A stretch of 6,229 nt of DNA from Spartobacteria bacterium. GTDB lineage: Bacteria; Verrucomicrobiota; Verrucomicrobiia; Chthoniobacterales; UBA6821. The translations under genes and the position numbers were made by a program. The notes under the pieces are model-generated. The model was not told the DNA's origin. It saw only the letters and a program-made list of their open reading frames with translations, and searched no databases. Positions 6,115-6,229 of the stretch are shown here, piece after piece. The stretch's first letter is position 1. Each line of letters opens with the position of its first letter. The DNA lies in the NCBI GenBank assembly GCA_947466005.1, contig CANIBV010000094.1, positions 1 through 6,229 on the forward strand, in the 5' to 3' direction.

Positions 6115-6229
6115 ATGCGCGTGGCCGATTCTGCACCTTGTAACCTTCTAACACTCCAACATTTTTTTAATCGGAGAACGTTGCACCTTCCTAGTGATTA
6201 CTCCGCCTCTGTTGGCAATGTCCTATTGC
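6115..6229 (+). CDS. Possible start of an unknown gene, running off right edge
   Basis: An ATG with GGAGG five bases upstream (6105-6109) opens a frame that stays free of stops for 38 codons to the window end, so any 3' part is missing. The visible peptide begins 'MRVADSAPCNLLTLQHFFNR'. It shows no signal peptide or motif that I recognise. A frame of this length is easily open by chance; the SD and the upstream TATAAT are the only support. Confidence 0.25.
   Translation, partial: MRVADSAPCNLLTLQHFFNRRTLHLPSDYSASVGNVLL

Larger units (their letters stand above)
5887..6229. other. Intergenic stretch after gspF
   Basis: This is 343 bases without a certain gene, visibly more AT-rich than the coding part. 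I see no tRNA, insertion sequence or CRISPR repeat. It holds a weak hairpin just after gspF, a CAAATT...AATTTG inverted repeat (5969-5974 and 5985-5990, 10-base loop), a TATAAT hexamer and a possible gene start, the last two listed separately. Confidence 0.6.

Noticed and set aside
6068..6221. Short direct repeats (TTGGCAAT twice, TGCACCTT twice) near the right end
   Set aside because: Eight-base repeats with irregular spacing are expected by chance; there is no array or transposon structure.
5887..6229. tRNA or other structured RNA after gspF
   Set aside because: No cloverleaf, T-loop motif or 3' CCA was seen.

Overview
The window is a type II secretion system (T2SS) locus. Six genes on the minus strand read, in transcription order, gspG-gspH-gspI-gspJ-gspK-gspL. 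The last one (gspL-like) runs off the left edge. Upstream of gspG on the same strand is a 412-residue exported protein of unknown function. Divergent from it, on the plus strand, is gspF. GC content is fairly high. The minor pseudopilins and the GspL-like N-terminus look like those of the Verrucomicrobiota/PVC group. That placement rests on remembered family resemblance only and is tentative.

Layout. Positions 1-269 (minus) hold the 5' end of a gspL-like gene. Positions 266-3160 (minus) hold gspK, gspJ, gspI, gspH and gspG, every junction being a 4-23 base overlap, so one translationally coupled operon is likely. After a 107-base gap comes the exported unknown (3268-4506, minus), whose start is fixed by a strong Shine-Dalgarno (SD) sequence. 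The 126 bases between the two divergent starts hold a TTGACA hexamer directly followed by a perfect 14-base palindrome. gspF occupies 4633-5886 (plus). The last 343 bases hold no certain gene, but contain a TATAAT hexamer and an SD followed by an ATG whose frame stays open to the window end.

How the parts work together. In known T2SSs, GspF is the polytopic inner-membrane platform protein. GspG is the major pseudopilin, and GspH, I, J and K form the tip complex of the periplasmic pseudopilus that pushes folded exoproteins through the outer-membrane secretin. GspL couples the cytoplasmic ATPase to the platform. The secretin (GspD), ATPase (GspE), GspC, GspM and prepilin peptidase are not in the window. 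The unusual points are the inverted, separate gspF, the exported unknown protein between gspF and gspG, and a GspG whose C-terminal loop lacks the usual aspartates. The exported protein is the best candidate for something undescribed: a lineage-specific T2SS substrate or accessory component.
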